Numbered from the stretch's first letter, positions 15,583 through 24,604 are shown. The stretch: DNA of 64,000 nt from Flavobacterium sp. SH_e (GCF_025717045.1 NZ_JAOVZN010000001.1:248001-312000); one strand, 5' to 3'. The notes: generated by a model not told the origin, from the letters alone. A program made the numbers and translations.

Positions 15583-16515
15583 TTAAGCTTTTACTTGAAC
15601 ATTAATAATATTTCCTGTTAGTTTTTGTTTCCAATTTGTCCAACTGTATTTTTTACTAAAAATAAAAAGTAAAATTGGATAAATCACTACAACAGGCAGA
15701 ATTACATCAATTCCTGCTGAAGGTTCTGAAAGATCTTTAAATATAGAATGTGTCTGAAAAACTGACCAATCTGAGGTTACTAATAATGCGCCAACAAGAT
15801 TGTTTGCTGCGTGAAAACCAAGAGCCAGTTCCATCCCTTCATCCATAAGAGTAATAACTCCTAAAAATAAACCCGTTCCTATATAGTAAATCATTATGAT
15901 ATTTCCCATTTTAACTACTTCTGGATTTGCCCAGTGCATTGACCCGAAAATAACAGAAGTCATCAAAAGCGGAAACCATTTATTATGAGCCAAATTAGCA
16001 AATCCCTGCATCAAATAACCCCTAAAAACATATTCTTCGGTACTGGTTTGAATCGGAATCAAAAGTGTCCCTAATACAACTAAAATTAGAAAAGGAACCA
16101 ATTTGAAGTTCAGAACAAACTGATCTGGCGATTTTAAATACACAAATAAAAAGCTTAACAACGAAAAGAAAGCCCATAAAATAAAAGAAAACCAAATGCG
16201 TTTCCAGTCGACTTTTGATCTTGAAGTCGTTACAGATAATAACGTTTGATGATGAATAAATTTGACTACAAAATAAACACCCGCAAAAGCAAAAACAAAT
16301 GAAGTCATTACCAAAAAAAGTGTTGTATTGGACTCAAACATTTTCATAACACCTTCGTTAGTAGTTGGAAAAGCTTTATTTTCTGTAAATGTTTTGTAAA
16401 ATACAGCAGCAGTAAGCGGAATTTGCCCAACAAAAGAAGCTGCTATAATAAAAACAGAACCTAACAGATATTTCCAAAACTTATTTTGAGGTTTAATTCC
16501 TTGCTCTAAAAACAT
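15583..16515 (-). CDS. CPBP-family intramembrane metalloprotease
   Basis: A 310-residue membrane protein with about eight hydrophobic segments. The CPBP/Abi signature is present: EEYVFRGYLMQGF (EExxxR) near residue 165, FGSMHWANPE (FxxxH) and HAANNLVGALL. Relatives include the Rce1 prenyl protease and bacteriocin-immunity proteins, but the substrate here is unknown. It is the first gene of a two-gene minus-strand unit with menE, 5 bases apart; no functional link to menaquinone synthesis is evident. The start ATG at 16515 gives MFLEQGIKPQNKFWKY. Confidence 0.88.
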   Translation of the reverse strand: MFLEQGIKPQNKFWKYLLGSVFIIAASFVGQIPLTAAVFYKTFTENKAFPTTNEGVMKMFESNTTLFLVMTSFVFAFAGVYFVVKFIHHQTLLSVTTSRSKVDWKRIWFSFILWAFFSLLSFLFVYLKSPDQFVLNFKLVPFLILVVLGTLLIPIQTSTEEYVFRGYLMQGFANLAHNKWFPLLMTSVIFGSMHWANPEVVKMGNIIMIYYIGTGLFLGVITLMDEGMELALGFHAANNLVGALLVTSDWSVFQTHSIFKDLSEPSAGIDVILPVVVIYPILLFIFSKKYSWTNWKQKLTGNIINVQVKA

Positions 16516-16631
16516 AAATCTAAAATTTTAAAAAAATGAGAATTCAAATTTGATAACTTAATCTTACTTTTGGACTGCGAAAATACCTCTTTTTTACGTT
16601 ACGAATATTTGAAACCATTAAATATAACAAA

Positions 16632-16976
16632 ATGATACAAATTTACCATAATCCGAGATGCGGAAAATCAAGAAACTGCCTTGCTTTTATCGAACAATCA
16701 AACCAAGAATTTGAAATCATTCCATATTTAACAGAAACTCCATCTTTTGAAGAATTAAAAAAAATGCTAAAACAGCTTAATTTGGAGCCAATTCAATTAG
16801 TAAGAACAAAAGAAAAAATATGGATTGAAAATTTTAAAGGAAAAACTTTAAATGACGATCAGATAATTTCTGCAATGGTAGAAAATCCAATTTTAATAGA
16901 GCGTCCGATTGTGGTAAAAGACGGAAAAGCTATTATTGGCCGTGATCCAGAAGTGGTTGCTTCTTTTTTAGATTGA
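16632..16976 (+). CDS. arsC: ArsC-family arsenate reductase (glutaredoxin type)
   Basis: A 114-residue thioredoxin-fold protein of the ArsC/Spx/YffB superfamily. The active-site cysteine is in YHNPRCGKSRNCLAF; ArsC enzymes reduce arsenate with a glutaredoxin. Family features LVRTKEKIW, ENPILIERPIVV and AIIGRDPEVV are intact and the length is standard. No ars operon (ArsB, ArsR) is nearby, so it may be one of the many stand-alone ArsC-like proteins whose arsenate activity is untested. It stands alone between divergent and downstream genes. Confidence 0.85.
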   Translation: MIQIYHNPRCGKSRNCLAFIEQSNQEFEIIPYLTETPSFEELKKMLKQLNLEPIQLVRTKEKIWIENFKGKTLNDDQIISAMVENPILIERPIVVKDGKAIIGRDPEVVASFLD

Positions 16977-17030
16977 TTCTAAAATATTCTATTAACATTT
17001 TTTTGTGATTTCTCTCTTTAAACCAAAAAC

Positions 17031-17038
17031 TACATTTG
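17031..17038 (+). promoter_or_regulatory. Predicted -7 box for the TonB-dependent receptor gene
   Basis: TACATTTG matches TAnnTTTG; a TTTG at 17002-17005 might be the -33 element, though the 25-base gap is long. Confidence 0.55.
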
Positions 17039-17067
17039 CCGTCTAAAGAGAAAAAGAAACCAGAAAA

Positions 17068-19563
17068 ATGAAAAAAATCAAATTTGCTGTATTACTTGTA
17101 TTCTTGTTTACAAGTTTTTACAATTACTCACAACAAGGAGCACCCGGTGGTAAGAAAGTAAAGGTCAGCGGAAAAGTTTTCGAAAAAGTAAGCAAACAAC
17201 CTTTAGAATATGCTACAATTTCTATTACTGCTCCAAATGATACAAAAGTTATTGCCGGAGGTATTACCAATCCAAAAGGAGAATTTGAAGTTGCTGTTGC
17301 ACCAGGAACTTATGACATAAAAGTTGAATTTATTTCTTTTAAACCAACTGAAATTAAACAAAAAAGTATTCAGGATGATACCAACTTAGGTGTTGTAAAT
17401 CTATCAGAAGATGCAGCACAATTGAACGAAGTTGTAGTTCGCGCAGAAAAATCAACTGTTGAGATTAAACTGGACAAAAAAGTTTACAACGTTGGTCAAG
17501 ATATGATTGTAAAAGGCGGAAGTGTGAGCGATGTTTTAGACAACGTTCCTTCTGTTTCAGTTGATACAGAAGGAAATGTTAGCTTAAGAGGTAGCGACAA
17601 TATTCGTATTTTAATTGACGGAAGACCTTCACAAGCGATAAACATTGCAGAAGCTTTAAGACAACTTCCTGCGGATGCTATTGACAAAGTAGAAGTAATT
17701 ACTAATCCATCAGCTCGTTATGATGCTGAAGGAGGATCTGGAATCATTAATATTGTTCTTAAAAAAGGTAAAAATCAAGGCTTTAACGGAACTTTCATTG
17801 CTTCGACAGGTTTACCAGAAACGTATGGTTTAAGTGCCAATTTGAATTATAAAACTGAAAAGTTAAACTACTTCACAACTGCTGGATATAATTACAGAAC
17901 TACAGAAGGAGCAGGAAAAACAAATTCAGAATATTTTAATGAAAACGGTACAACAAAAAATTACCTAGACGAAGATCGTGATACAGAACGTCTTAGAAAA
18001 GGTTTTAATGGAAGAGCTGGTGTTGAATGGACTATAACTCCAACTACATTTTGGACGAATGCTATCAATTACCAAAAAAACTCTGGTGACGATAGAGATT
18101 TAATCAACTATTACAATTACGATGCCGATCGTAATTACACAGGAACATCTTATCGTTTAAACAACGCTGATACTGGAAGTGAAAACTTTGAGTATACTTC
18201 TAATCTGATTAAAAATTTCAACGATAAAGGACACAAACTTACCGCAGATTTTTCGATTTCAAGAAATACAGACGACAGCTTCAGTGAAATTACAGCTTCG
18301 CCAAATTTCAATAATACCTTAAATGATCAAATACAAAAACAAGTTCTTTTCCAAGCAGATTATGTGTTGCCTTTAGGAAAAGGAGGTCAATTTGAAGCAG
18401 GTTACAAAGGAAGTTTTGGTGATCTAAATAACGAATATTACGTAACTGAGAATGATGGAGAAAAAAATCCTAATTTATCAAATACGTTAGAGTACAAAGA
18501 AAACATCAATGCACTTTATACCCAATATGGTTTCAAAGTAAATAAATTTTCTTATCTATTTGGTTTAAGATGGGAAGACACAGATATTCATGTAAACTTA
18601 TTAGACAACAGCGTTTTCAATACTAAAAAATACAACAACTTATTCCCAAGTGCTTTTATTAGTTACGAAATCTCAAATCAGAGTAACTTCACTGCGAGTT
18701 ATAGCAAACGTTTATCGAGACCAAGAGGGCGTTTCATGAATCCTGCCGTAAACTATTCAAGCAATATTAATATCTTTCAAGGAAACCCAGACTTAGACCC
18801 TTCTTTAACAGATAAGTACGATATTGGTTACATCAAAAAATGGGATAAAGTAACTTTCAATACTTCAGCATATTTTGAAGACACAAAAGATGTTTTCAGC
18901 TTTGTAAGATCTCCTACCGGTGATGTTGTAACTCCTGACGGTGAAGTAGTAACTCCTGCACCTGGCGAGGTAGTTGATGGTACTCCAGTTATTAAAAGTA
19001 TGCCTATTAACCTAGGAAAAGAACAAAAATTTGGTTTCGAATTTACATTCAATTACACTCCATACAAATGGTGGAAATTAAATAGTAACTTCAACTTTTT
19101 CAACGTAAAAACAACCGGAGAACACAGCTATAAAGACACACAAGGAAATGATATTGTCCAAAATTTAGACAATCAAGCTACTTCTTGGTTTGCAAGAGTA
19201 AACTCTAAAGTCACCTTACCATATAAAATTGATTGGCAGTTAACTGCAATGTACAACGGAGAGCAGAAAACAGCTCAAGGTAAAAACCTAGGTCAATTCG
19301 GAATGAATACTGCTTTCAGTAAAGACGTTATGAAAGACAAAGCAACTATTGCTTTCAACATTAGCGACGTTTTCAATTCAAGAAAAATGAGATCTTATAC
19401 TTATTTAGATGATGTAACTTCATATAGCGAATTCCAATTCCGCAAACGTCAATTTAACTTATCTTTCACTTACCGTTTCAACAAACCAAAAGGTGAAAGA
19501 GATAAAAACGCACAGCCTAAAAATGATGGTGGCGGAGAAGGTGGTGGAGATTTTCCAGGATAA
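17068..19563 (+). CDS. TonB-dependent outer-membrane receptor with N-terminal carboxypeptidase-like domain
   Basis: An 831-residue outer-membrane protein. The signal is residues 1-21. Residues about 31-118 form a carboxypeptidase D regulatory-like beta domain (VSGKVFEKVSKQPLEYATISI), 130-235 the plug (VSDVLDNVPSVSVDTEGNVSLRGSDNIRILIDGRPS), and the rest a beta-barrel of the OMP_b-brl_3 type ending in Phe-rich strands and a Gly/Pro tail. It lacks the SusC signature and has no SusD partner, so it is not a Sus transporter. The substrate is unknown; similar flavobacterial proteins are general TonB receptors. It is single, with promoter and terminator. Confidence 0.88.
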   Translation: MKKIKFAVLLVFLFTSFYNYSQQGAPGGKKVKVSGKVFEKVSKQPLEYATISITAPNDTKVIAGGITNPKGEFEVAVAPGTYDIKVEFISFKPTEIKQKSIQDDTNLGVVNLSEDAAQLNEVVVRAEKSTVEIKLDKKVYNVGQDMIVKGGSVSDVLDNVPSVSVDTEGNVSLRGSDNIRILIDGRPSQAINIAEALRQLPADAIDKVEVITNPSARYDAEGGSGIINIVLKKGKNQGFNGTFIASTGLPETYGLSANLNYKTEKLNYFTTAGYNYRTTEGAGKTNSEYFNENGTTKNYLDEDRDTERLRKGFNGRAGVEWTITPTTFWTNAINYQKNSGDDRDLINYYNYDADRNYTGTSYRLNNADTGSENFEYTSNLIKNFNDKGHKLTADFSISRNTDDSFSEITASPNFNNTLNDQIQKQVLFQADYVLPLGKGGQFEAGYKGSFGDLNNEYYVTENDGEKNPNLSNTLEYKENINALYTQYGFKVNKFSYLFGLRWEDTDIHVNLLDNSVFNTKKYNNLFPSAFISYEISNQSNFTASYSKRLSRPRGRFMNPAVNYSSNINIFQGNPDLDPSLTDKYDIGYIKKWDKVTFNTSAYFEDTKDVFSFVRSPTGDVVTPDGEVVTPAPGEVVDGTPVIKSMPINLGKEQKFGFEFTFNYTPYKWWKLNSNFNFFNVKTTGEHSYKDTQGNDIVQNLDNQATSWFARVNSKVTLPYKIDWQLTAMYNGEQKTAQGKNLGQFGMNTAFSKDVMKDKATIAFNISDVFNSRKMRSYTYLDDVTSYSEFQFRKRQFNLSFTYRFNKPKGERDKNAQPKNDGGGEGGGDFPG

Positions 19564-19583
19564 AATCTTCTAATTCTAATATT

Positions 19584-19628
19584 AAAAATTCCAAATTCCA
19601 ATTTTATCATTGGAGTTTGGAATTTTTT
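19584..19628 (+). terminator. Terminator after the TonB receptor gene
   Basis: AAAAATTCCAAATTCCAAT (19584-19602) pairs with ATTGGAGTTTGGAATTTTT (about 19609-19627) with one G-U pair; a T run follows. Confidence 0.75.
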
Positions 19629-19651
19629 ATTTTCAAGTCTTTTTGCTTTGC

Positions 19652-19677
19652 TGTGCAACTTTGACAAAGTTCTAAAC
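19652..19677. repeat. Palindromic intergenic repeat, copy 2
   Basis: AACTTTGACAAAGTT (19657-19671) followed by CTAAAC; it matches the block at 14481-14505 apart from one core base and the first few flanking bases. Confidence 0.6.
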
Positions 19678-19741
19678 TCAACAAATTGAATTGGGAATTT
19701 GGAATTTTTGATATTGTAAATTCTTCTTTTTTGGCACAAAA

Positions 19742-19765
19742 AAAAGAACCTAAAAAGGTTCTTTT
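19742..19765. terminator. Hairpin terminator for the 57-residue membrane protein gene
   Basis: AAAAGAACCT (19742-19751) pairs with AGGTTCTTTT (19756-19765). On the minus strand a long U run follows, so it mainly terminates the small gene that ends at 19786. Confidence 0.8.
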
Positions 19766-19785
19766 CTTATGACATCAATCTATAA

Positions 19786-19959
19786 TTAAATAGATTGTTC
19801 TTCTTGTCTTTTTCTGGCTCTTTTTTCTTTAATCATTTCCCAGCTTGCTCCCGTAACCCAGTAAGATACGAAACCAACTAAGAAAAACATTAACCAAAAC
19901 CCTATAGTTAGAATGGTTAAGAAAAGTAAAAAGCCTAAGTACTGTGAAAATTCAAACAT
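19786..19959 (-). CDS. Small membrane protein (57 residues)
   Basis: A 57-residue frame from the ATG at 19959 to a TAA at 19786, translating as MFEFSQYLGFLLFLTILTIG and onward. One long or two short hydrophobic helices cover residues about 5-38 (GFLLFLTILTIGFWLMFFLVGFVSYWV), followed by a strongly basic tail (MIKEKRARKRQEEQSI), which predicts an inner-membrane protein with a cytoplasmic C-terminus. A perfect minus-strand -7 box at 19987-19994 and a terminator right after the stop make it a complete transcription unit. I recall no function. Confidence 0.7.
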   Translation of the reverse strand: MFEFSQYLGFLLFLTILTIGFWLMFFLVGFVSYWVTGASWEMIKEKRARKRQEEQSI

Positions 19960-19986
19960 GTTTTCCGGAATTTTTGAATGTTACGA

Positions 19987-19994
19987 CAAATGTA
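19987..19994 (-). promoter_or_regulatory. Predicted -7 box for the 57-residue membrane protein gene
   Basis: CAAATGTA on the plus strand is TACATTTG on the minus strand, a perfect TAnnTTTG, 28 bases upstream of the ATG. Confidence 0.55.
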
Positions 19995-20127
19995 GGGTAT
20001 ATATTTTTTCTCAGCAATAAAATCTAAATCAATTTTCGTTAAATAACATTTATACGTATATTTATACTCATTTTAAATAAGCTTTTTTTGAACTTAAAAC
20101 CCTTTGAAATAAAGAGCTCACACAATT

Positions 20128-20215
20128 GCAATAATTTTCAGGAGCTATTCCTGCTGTCCGCTATATCTTTTGTGGCGAACCCCGCCACAAAAGGATGCCG
20201 CTCCCATCAGGGCTA
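20128..20215. repeat. Structured interspersed repeat, copy 1, upstream of fumC
   Basis: CTTTTGTGGCG (20167-20177) and CGCCACAAAAG (20183-20193) form a perfect 11-base stem with a five-base loop. Flanking blocks CAGGAGCTATTCCTG and GATGCCGCTCCCATCAGGGCT can pair (AGC/CCTG with CAGG/GCT) as an outer stem. GC content is well above the surroundings. From memory, similar 'ggagctatt...tccgct...ggatgccgct...gggcta' blocks recur between genes in flavobacterial genomes; a diverged reverse copy is at 25791-25850. The rest of the 19960-20297 gap is AT-rich with no gene. Confidence 0.65.
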
Positions 20216-20297
20216 AAAGACTCATTTTCAAAAGAAACTTTTCATTTCACATTTAGACATTTCACATTTTACAAATAACATTTTTACAAACAACATA

Positions 20298-21683
20298 ATG
20301 AAATATAGAATAGAAAAAGACACCATGGGCGAAGTTCAAGTCCCAGCCGATAAGTATTGGGGTGCACAAACAGAACGTTCGAGAAACAATTTTAAAATCG
20401 GGCCTTCAGGTTCAATGCCAAAAGAAATCATAGAAGGTTTTGCTTATCTAAAAAAAGCTGCAGCATATGCCAATTATGATTTAGGTGTTTTACCAATCGA
20501 AAAAAGAGATGCCATCTCAGCAGTTTGCGACGAAATTCTGCAAGGAAAATTAGACGATCAGTTTCCATTAGTAATTTGGCAAACAGGCTCTGGAACGCAA
20601 AGCAATATGAATGTAAACGAAGTAATTGCTAATCGCGCACAAGTTCTTAAAGGTTTTGAAATTGGCGAAGGCGAACAATTCATTAAAGCCAATGATGATG
20701 TAAATAAATCACAATCATCAAACGATACTTTCCCAACAGGAATGCACATTGCAGCTTATAAAATGGTGGTTGAAACAACAATTCCCGGTGTAGAAAAACT
20801 TCACGCTACTTTAGCAAAAAAAGCAGCCGAATATGCAGCTGTTGTAAAAATTGGGCGTACGCACTTAATGGATGCAACGCCACTAACTTTAGGTCAAGAA
20901 ATTTCTGGTTATGCAGCTCAATTAGCATTCGGATTAAAAGCATTAAAAAATACTTTAGCACATTTATCTGAAATAGCTCTTGGAGGAACAGCCGTAGGAA
21001 CTGGTCTTAATACTCCAAAAGGCTACGACGTAAAAGTGGCTGAATATATTGCTCAATTTACCAATCATCCTTTTGTTACCGCAGAAAACAAATTTGAAGC
21101 ACTTGCAGCCCACGATGCCATCGTAGAAACTCATGGAGCTTTAAAACAATTAGCTGTTTCGCTAAATAAAATTGCTAATGATGTTAGAATGTTAGCTTCA
21201 GGACCACGTTCTGGAATTGGCGAAATTCATATTCCTGAAAACGAACCCGGTTCTTCTATCATGCCAGGAAAAGTAAACCCGACACAATGTGAAGCTTTAA
21301 CAATGGTTTGCGCTCAAGTAATCGGAAATGATATGGCAATTGCAGTTGGAGGAATGCAGGGACATTACGAATTGAATGTTTTTAAACCCGTAATGGCAGC
21401 CAACTTTTTACAATCGGCACAATTATTAGGTGATGCTTGTGTTTCTTTTGACGAACATTGTGCGCAAGGAATCGAACCAAACCATAAAAGAATCAAAGAG
21501 TTAGTTGATAATTCTCTAATGCTTGTAACAGCATTAAATACCAAAATTGGATATTACAAAGCCGCTGAAATCGCTCAAACTGCGCACAAAAACGGAACTA
21601 CGCTTAAAGAAGAAGCTGTTCGTTTAGGTTATGTAACTCCAGAAGATTTTGATGCTTGGGTGAAACCTGAGGATATGGTTTAA
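20298..21683 (+). CDS. fumC: Class II fumarate hydratase
   Basis: A 461-residue class II fumarase that interconverts fumarate and malate in the TCA cycle, a cytoplasmic homotetramer with no metal. The aspartase/fumarase signature [15 protein letters not shown] is intact near residue 318, and [19 protein letters not shown] and [16 protein letters not shown] are also present. The length is standard. No clear -7 box was seen before the ATG at 20298; the upstream region contains the structured repeat and a short AAC/ACATTT-rich stretch. A terminator follows after a heptamer repeat. Confidence 0.95.
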   Translation: MKYRIEKDTMGEVQVPADKYWGAQTERSRNNFKIGPSGSMPKEIIEGFAYLKKAAAYANYDLGVLPIEKRDAISAVCDEILQGKLDDQFPLVIWQTGSGTQSNMNVNEVIANRAQVLKGFEIGEGEQFIKANDDVNKSQSSNDTFPTGMHIAAYKMVVETTIPGVEKLHATLAKKAAEYAAVVKIGRTHLMDATPLTLGQEISGYAAQLAFGLKALKNTLAHLSEIALGGTAVGTGLNTPKGYDVKVAEYIAQFTNHPFVTAENKFEALAAHDAIVETHGALKQLAVSLNKIANDVRMLASGPRSGIGEIHIPENEPGSSIMPGKVNPTQCEALTMVCAQVIGNDMAIAVGGMQGHYELNVFKPVMAANFLQSAQLLGDACVSFDEHCAQGIEPNHKRIKELVDNSLMLVTALNTKIGYYKAAEIAQTAHKNGTTLKEEAVRLGYVTPEDFDAWVKPEDMV

Positions 21684-21684
21684 T

Positions 21685-21719
21685 TTAATGGTTAATGGTT
21701 AATGGTTAATGGTTAATGG
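21685..21719. repeat. Tandem heptamer repeat TTAATGG x5
   Basis: Five perfect TTAATGG units, then TTGATGG and a partial unit. Reverse-complement ATTAACCATT occurs at about 21788-21797, beyond the terminator. A slippage-prone simple repeat outside coding sequence. Confidence 0.85.
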
Positions 21720-21745
21720 TTGATGGTTGATTAACTAATCATTAT

Positions 21746-21779
21746 AAAAAAGAGCTTTCTAAATTAGAAAGCTCTTTTT
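21746..21779. terminator. Bidirectional terminator between fumC and the Lys1-like gene
   Basis: AAAAAGAGCTTTCT and AGAAAGCTCTTTTT form a 14-base stem with a five-base loop, with T runs on both strands. Confidence 0.9.
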
Positions 21780-21810
21780 CAATTAATAATTAACCATTCA
21801 CAATTAATAA

Positions 21811-23013
21811 TTATTTCCCGTCTACATAATCTTGCAGATAGCTAAATCTTTCCGTCAATTTTCCGTTTTCTGTGATTTTGGCGCGTTTTAGAATTCCATC
21901 TTTATCTCCGTTGAAGAAAGCTGGAATTACATGTTGCATGAACTGTTCTCCGAAACCTTCGCTAGCATCTTTCGGAATTTCGCAAGGAAGATTATCTACC
22001 GCCATAACTGCAACTGCCGCAGGATGAAAGAAATCTACTTCCTTATCTTCTAAAGGAAAATATCCATACAAAGGATCTTCAATTGTAGAAGAACGAACTG
22101 TACAAGCAATAGGCCCATTGACATCGCAAGAAATATCTGCAACGACTTTCAACTTGCAGTCGCTTGCGTTCAGCATTTCTTTCGTTAAGATCATTGGAGC
22201 ACTGCTAGCATGAAAATGCCCCGCAAAATAAATATCGGATACTTTTGTAAATCTTTCAAAATCAGATTCGTATTCTTCCGGATGATTTACAAAATCTCTA
22301 AAATCTAAAACCTGACCATCTTTCCTTTTATTGTATTCCAACACATCAAGCTGAACATAAACCGCTTGAGCATATTTTTTAGTCAAATAATTATCAATCG
22401 TAATTTCTTTCACTTTAATAGCATCAAGAATTTCCTTTGCTCCACTCCCAACCTTTCCAGTCCCCGTTACTACAAACTTTAAAGCTGGCATTGTGATACG
22501 CCTCAAATGCTTTATCAAATCCTCTTTTCCTGAAAGTGTTTCTGCTTTAGGAAGTTTGAATAATTCGAATTTAATTCCGAAAGCTCTAATTCCGTTATAA
22601 ACGCCAACCATTCCAGCATATCTTCCAAAACCAATTAGACGATGGTCGTGTTCGTCAACAATTGTTTCGTGATCATATAAATCAATATTTTTTTCTAAAA
22701 CTGCCTGAAGTAATTTTCTATTATGAGGCTGTTTTTTAATCGTATGAGAAAAAAAGAAATAGGCTTTATTTGGAATCAATTCTTCTACAGGAACTTCTTT
22801 TACGCCGAATAAAACATCACAATCAGAAACATCATCTGTAACCGTGATTCCCATATTTTTATAATCGTCATCCGAAAATATTCGAATATCTGAACTTTCT
22901 ACTTTTACAGAAGCATCATGATAAAGCTGCTTTAATTTTGTCAATTCATTTGGAGAAAATACTACTCTTCTATCTGGCGGATTTTTTCTTTCTTTTATGA
23001 TTCCAAATTTCAT
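21811..23013 (-). CDS. Lys1-like/alanine dehydrogenase-family NAD(P)-dependent oxidoreductase
   Basis: A 400-residue protein of the alanine dehydrogenase/PNT and saccharopine dehydrogenase (lysine-forming) group. The N-terminus (GIIKERKNPPDRRVVFSP) and FFSHTIKKQPHNRKLLQAV followed by RLIGFGRYAGMVG resemble Lys1 saccharopine dehydrogenase more than alanine dehydrogenase. The nucleotide loop is VVTGTGKVGSGAKEIL near residue 190. Its reaction is uncertain, because flavobacteria make lysine by the diaminopimelate route; a role in lysine breakdown or an unrelated amino acid is possible. A -7 box at 23065-23072 fits the ATG at 23013. Confidence 0.8.
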   Translation of the reverse strand: MKFGIIKERKNPPDRRVVFSPNELTKLKQLYHDASVKVESSDIRIFSDDDYKNMGITVTDDVSDCDVLFGVKEVPVEELIPNKAYFFFSHTIKKQPHNRKLLQAVLEKNIDLYDHETIVDEHDHRLIGFGRYAGMVGVYNGIRAFGIKFELFKLPKAETLSGKEDLIKHLRRITMPALKFVVTGTGKVGSGAKEILDAIKVKEITIDNYLTKKYAQAVYVQLDVLEYNKRKDGQVLDFRDFVNHPEEYESDFERFTKVSDIYFAGHFHASSAPMILTKEMLNASDCKLKVVADISCDVNGPIACTVRSSTIEDPLYGYFPLEDKEVDFFHPAAVAVMAVDNLPCEIPKDASEGFGEQFMQHVIPAFFNGDKDGILKRAKITENGKLTERFSYLQDYVDGK

Positions 23014-23064
23014 TTAAACTGAATTTAATATTAAATAATATAACTTTTTAAAACGCATTTGTTT

Positions 23065-23072
23065 CAAATATA
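23065..23072 (-). promoter_or_regulatory. Predicted -7 box for the Lys1-like gene
   Basis: CAAATATA (TATATTTG on the minus strand) lies 51 bases upstream of the ATG. Confidence 0.5.
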
Positions 23073-23231
23073 ACAAATTTAGTTAAAATTTTGTTTTAAA
23101 ATTTCTATTTAGAATGTTTCAAAACCGTTAAAAGCTGAAAAACAAACGAATATATTTTTAAGGTCTTAAAAAAAAGTTAAAAAACACAAATTAACGCCTC
23201 AGAAATGAGAATACAACAAAATTGAATTCGA

Positions 23232-23239
23232 TATATTTG
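23232..23239 (+). promoter_or_regulatory. Predicted -7 box for the serine hydrolase gene
   Basis: TATATTTG matches TAnnTTTG. It ends only 13 bases before the ATG at 23253, so the transcript would be nearly leaderless or translation may begin at the second in-frame ATG at 23259. Confidence 0.5.
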
Positions 23240-23252
23240 TTTTTAAAGAACG

Positions 23253-24455
23253 ATGCAAATGATTTTCCTTAAAAAAACAAAGATACCACAAATACTTTTT
23301 TCTATACTAGTTTTAAGTTCATGTGGTAAAGACAAAAAGACTGACACAGCTACTACCCCTATAATTGAAGATACATTACCTAAAATGAAGCCGTTAGGCG
23401 CAGAAAAGAAAGTTTCTCAAGCCTATAAAAATTCTGTTGTTGGCAGAATAAATCACTTTTACAACAAAAACTGGCCAAATAATAACATGAACGGAAGCTT
23501 TTTAGTTGCAAAAAATGGACAGATTTTATTTGAAAGATATAATGGTTTTGCGAATAAAAATGAAGGGACAAAAATAACGCCTGAAACTCCTGTACAAATT
23601 GCTTCGGTAAGTAAAGTTTTGACTGCTACAGCAGTTTTAAAATTGGTAAACGCAGGTAAAATTGATTTGGATCAAAAAGTAAATACGATTTTAAAAACTT
23701 TTCCTTACGAAGAATGTACGATTAGAATGCTTTTAAGTCATCGTACAGGAATGCGTAACTATGCTTATTTCACAGATCACGACAAATCGGTTTGGGATAG
23801 ACATAACCAATTAACGAATAAAGATATTTTGGATATTTTAGCGACAAAAGATGTTGGTTTAGAATCTAGAACTGGAACACGTTTTAGCTACTGTAATACC
23901 AACTATGCAATGTTGGCGCTTATTATTGAAAAAATCACAGGTTTGAGTTATAAAGAAGCGATGTCTGAAATGATTTTTAAACCTCTTGGAATGACACATA
24001 CTTATGTCTTTGACGATGACAAAGACAGAAAAAAGATTGTTCCTTCTTATAAGGGCAATGGTGTAGAAATTGGTTTTGATTATCTTGATAATGTTTACGG
24101 AGATAAAAATGTTTTTTCTACGGCTAGAGATCTTTTAAAATTTGACAGAGCAAGACAATCACCTGATTTCCTGAAACCTGAACTATTAAAACAAGTTTAT
24201 ACGGGTTACAGCAACGAACGCAAAGGAACAAAAAATTATGGTCTTGGAATTAGAATGATTAACTGGGAAACGGGTCAGAACTTCTATTTCCATAATGGAT
24301 GGTGGCACGGAAATACCTCATCTTATATTACTTTGATGAAAGAAGGTGTAACAATTATTGCGCTATCTAATAAAATGACCCGAAATACTTATGCGGTTCG
24401 TAAATTAGCTCCGATCTTTGGAGATTACCCTTTTAATTTTAAAGACGAAGAATAA
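23253..24455 (+). CDS. Class C beta-lactamase-like serine hydrolase, lipoprotein
   Basis: A 400-residue exported protein of the serine beta-lactamase/penicillin-binding superfamily. The N-terminal signal ends LVLSSCGKDK, a lipobox, so it is a membrane-anchored lipoprotein. Catalytic motifs are present: SVSK with Ser118 and Lys121 (ASVSKVLTATAVLKL), YCNTNYAML as the YxN motif, and HNGWWHGNTSS as the HxG motif. The family includes D-aminopeptidases, esterases and peptidoglycan enzymes; a true beta-lactamase is not implied. Starts at 23253 and 23259 are both possible. It lies alone before an inverted-repeat element and tmRNA. Confidence 0.85.
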   Translation: MQMIFLKKTKIPQILFSILVLSSCGKDKKTDTATTPIIEDTLPKMKPLGAEKKVSQAYKNSVVGRINHFYNKNWPNNNMNGSFLVAKNGQILFERYNGFANKNEGTKITPETPVQIASVSKVLTATAVLKLVNAGKIDLDQKVNTILKTFPYEECTIRMLLSHRTGMRNYAYFTDHDKSVWDRHNQLTNKDILDILATKDVGLESRTGTRFSYCNTNYAMLALIIEKITGLSYKEAMSEMIFKPLGMTHTYVFDDDKDRKKIVPSYKGNGVEIGFDYLDNVYGDKNVFSTARDLLKFDRARQSPDFLKPELLKQVYTGYSNERKGTKNYGLGIRMINWETGQNFYFHNGWWHGNTSSYITLMKEGVTIIALSNKMTRNTYAVRKLAPIFGDYPFNFKDEE

Positions 24456-24458
24456 TAC

Positions 24459-24604
24459 AATAGTCAAAAGTCGTAAAGTTTTAAAGTCATAAAGCTTTTG
24501 TTATATTTGCTTTTAGATTACACGAACTGGATCAAAATAAAAATAAGCAAAAACAAGTTAAGTATTGGACTTTAAAACTTTACGACTTTTGACTTTCGAC
24601 TATT
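24459..24604. repeat. Inverted-repeat element with long terminal inverted repeats
   Basis: AGTCAAAAGTCGTAAAGTTT and seven further bases (24462-24488) are perfectly inverted at 24568-24594, 27 of 27 bases. Both ends begin AATAGTC/GACTATT; the right arm has one extra GAAAGTC heptamer. The 79-base centre contains a promoter-like TATATTTG at 24502-24509 and no reading frame. It may be a non-autonomous mobile element or a large hairpin terminator region; no target duplication is evident. Confidence 0.7.

Noticed and set aside
21685-21733. Short tandem units as a CRISPR array
   Set aside because: TTAATGG units are contiguous, without spacers, and no cas gene is near.
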